From contig NZ_PQBS01000040.1 in the NCBI RefSeq assembly GCF_002911695.1, positions 246,571-310,570 on the forward strand: a stretch of 64,000 nt of DNA, given 5' to 3'. Source of the DNA: Gracilimonas amylolytica. GTDB lineage: Bacteria > Bacteroidota > Rhodothermia > Balneolales > Balneolaceae. Each line of letters starts with the position of its first letter. Position 1 is the first letter of the stretch. The position numbers and the translations under genes are program-made. Positions 62,757-64,000 of the stretch are shown here, piece after piece. The notes under the pieces were generated by a model. The model worked only from the letters and a program-made list of their open reading frames with translations, ran no database searches and had not been told where the DNA came from.

Positions 62757-62794
62757 GATTTGGCAATATAGCCCCATCCACGACCTCCTCTGTC

Positions 62795-63006
62795 TCCTCC
62801 TTAGCAAGGAGGAGGACGCCTAATTATAACTCAGAAGTATGAATCAATTTTTGATCTTAAAACAACTTCGAAAAGCCCTCTCCTTGAGAAGGAGAGGGTT
62901 GGGTGAGGTCGCATTTGGGGCAACCAAGGCTGACCTCACTCAAAAACCAATTTAAACATCATACCCTTCGGTAGCGTCGCGATGCATCGCGGCGCTACCG
63001 AAGGGT
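62795..63006. repeat. Three hairpin repeats between fadI and fadJ
   Basis: TCCTCCTT/AAGGAGGA (62795-62813), CCCTCTCCTT/AAGGAGAGGG (62876-62898) and a 44-bp near-perfect palindrome with arms ACCCTTCGGTAGCG... (62963-63006, one mismatch) that ends 18 nt before the fadJ ATG. All three are dispersed-type hairpins; the last would mask or separate the fadJ leader. Confidence 0.75.
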
Positions 63007-63024
63007 TCACATTAAACCACTATC

Positions 63025-64000
63025 ATGAGCTACCTCAATATCTCACATAAAGACTCCGTCGCCATCATCACCCTTGACCTGCCCGGGGAGAAGGTGAATA
63101 AACTGAATGAAACAATGATGGATGAATTTTCTTCATTTTTAGACAAACTTGAAACGGATAATGATCTGAAAGGGGCAGTTCTCATTTCCGGAAAGAAAGA
63201 TAACTTCATTGCCGGAGCAGATATCGACATGTTTCAGGCTCGTGAAACCGCTGAGGAAATTGAGCAACTCAGCAAGGATGGCCATAAGATCCTGAACCGT
63301 ATTGCGGAGTTTAAGAAACCCATTGCCGTGGCGGTGCATGGCAGCTGCATGGGGGGCGGACTGGAGCTTTCCCTGGCCTGTCACTATCGAGTGTGCTCCA
63401 GGAGTTCAAAAACGGTGTTTGCCCTGCCGGAGGTAAAACTCGGATTGCTACCCGGCACCGGTGGCACACAACGGCTGCCACGGCTTATTGGACTTCAGAA
63501 GGCATTGACCTATATGCTCACCGGGAAAAACATGTACACTCGTCAGGCTAAAAAAATGGGGCTGGTGGATGAAGTCACCCATAAAGATGCCATCGAAGAA
63601 GCGGCAATCAAAGGGGTGCAGAAAATCGCTGATGGGAAATTCAAGCGGGATGACAAATGTTCTTTTGTGGAGAAACTGCTTGAAGGAAACCCTCTTGGGC
63701 GAAAGATCATCTTTTCACAGGCTCGTAAAAAGACGGCCGGGCAAACCAAAGGCAACTATCCGGCTCCTCCAAAGATCATTGATGCGGTTGAATATGGCTA
63801 CAAACACGGATTGAAGAACGGCCTTGAGAACGAGACCGTACTGTTCGGAGAACTGGGAGCCACTCAGGAGTCACGCAACCTGGTGAACTTGTTCTTTGGT
63901 ATGAATGCCTCCAAAAAGGTGCCTAATCCTGACCTGGTGAAACCCGTTAAAAAACTGGCAGTGCTTGGTGCGGGATTGATGGGCTCGGGCATCGCAGATG
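63025..64000 (+). CDS. fadJ: Fatty oxidation complex alpha subunit, 5' part
   Basis: Enoyl-CoA hydratase/3-hydroxyacyl-CoA dehydrogenase; runs off the window end (325 codons seen). The N-terminal crotonase domain (about 1-190) has IAGADIDMFQAR and HGSCMGGGLELSLACHYR (oxyanion loop), and ALPEVKLGLLPGTGGTQRLPRLIG with the catalytic Glu. The dehydrogenase domain starts at about 310 with KKLAVLGAGLMGSGIAD (NAD Rossmann motif). Follows fadI in the same direction. ATG at 63025. Length is truncated only by the window. Confidence 0.92.
   Translation, partial: MSYLNISHKDSVAIITLDLPGEKVNKLNETMMDEFSSFLDKLETDNDLKGAVLISGKKDNFIAGADIDMFQARETAEEIEQLSKDGHKILNRIAEFKKPIAVAVHGSCMGGGLELSLACHYRVCSRSSKTVFALPEVKLGLLPGTGGTQRLPRLIGLQKALTYMLTGKNMYTRQAKKMGLVDEVTHKDAIEEAAIKGVQKIADGKFKRDDKCSFVEKLLEGNPLGRKIIFSQARKKTAGQTKGNYPAPPKIIDAVEYGYKHGLKNGLENETVLFGELGATQESRNLVNLFFGMNASKKVPNPDLVKPVKKLAVLGAGLMGSGIAD

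Overview
The window looks like a chromosomal segment of a Gram-negative, aerobic, heterotrophic bacterium of the Bacteroidota/Rhodothermota/Balneolota type. This rests on the gene families seen: a TonB-dependent receptor with an N-terminal carboxypeptidase-like domain, many lipoproteins with LxxC signals, LDH-like malate dehydrogenase, GCN5-free galactan catabolism genes, and a GxxExxY protein. Balneolota is my best guess, by inference only. Genes are ordinary and densely packed in blocks. The blocks are separated by unusually long non-coding stretches (0.3-1.3 kb) filled with hairpin-rich dispersed repeats.

Layout. 1-1.6 kb: C-terminal end of a large calcium-loop repeat protein. 2-6.8 kb: an alpha/beta hydrolase, a TPP riboswitch with a thiamine-type TonB receptor, and malate dehydrogenase. 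7.9-11.5 kb: NAD kinase, a peptide-type solute-binding lipoprotein and D-Ala-D-Ala ligase. 11.7-15.9 kb: a dimethylargininase-like enzyme, a four-helix-bundle (23S IVS-type) element, a penicillin-acylase-family enzyme and a small membrane protein. 16.1-22.4 kb: a leftward run of gcvT, comB, ftsK, a lolA-like gene and a YbhN-like membrane protein. 23.3-29.9 kb: an orphan gene, an Mrp/ApbC ATPase, a TRIC-type channel, a GxxExxY gene between long direct repeats and an M28-PDZ peptidase.

30.2-36.1 kb is an AT-rich defence-type island. It holds an HNH nuclease coupled to a methyltransferase-HIT fusion, then a C5 DNA methyltransferase, a GHKL (MutL-like) ATPase and Vsr, with a convergent HNH endonuclease. 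37-42 kb is accessory: a class II Fic protein with a striking operator cluster, a secreted protein, an orphan antitoxin with a toxin remnant, and a YpdA-like reductase. 42.3-48.7 kb carries envelope and lipid genes (DUF481-like, patatin-barrel, YheT-like, PlsC).

48.9-59.9 kb is a compact galactan/galactose locus. A sodium:sugar symporter faces a leftward operon of GH53 lipoprotein, GH2 beta-galactosidase lipoprotein, secreted GH53, mutarotase-like protein, galK and galT. A LacI-type regulator lies upstream, and a perfect 16-bp operator sits just before the operon. The likely flow is that endo-galactanases cut beta-1,4-galactan, GH2 releases galactose, the symporter imports it, and mutarotase, GalK and GalT feed the Leloir pathway. 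60-64 kb: a propeller lipoprotein, tRNA-Val and the fatty-acid beta-oxidation pair fadI/fadJ (fadJ runs off the window).

The most unusual signal is the non-coding material. About ten copies of a composite repeat occur in either orientation with largely conserved module order. Their hairpin stems change sequence but keep pairing. Other hairpin families, insertion of one palindrome into the stem of another, and repeats that supply gene stop codons add to this. GC and codon statements are by eye; no computation or database search was run.
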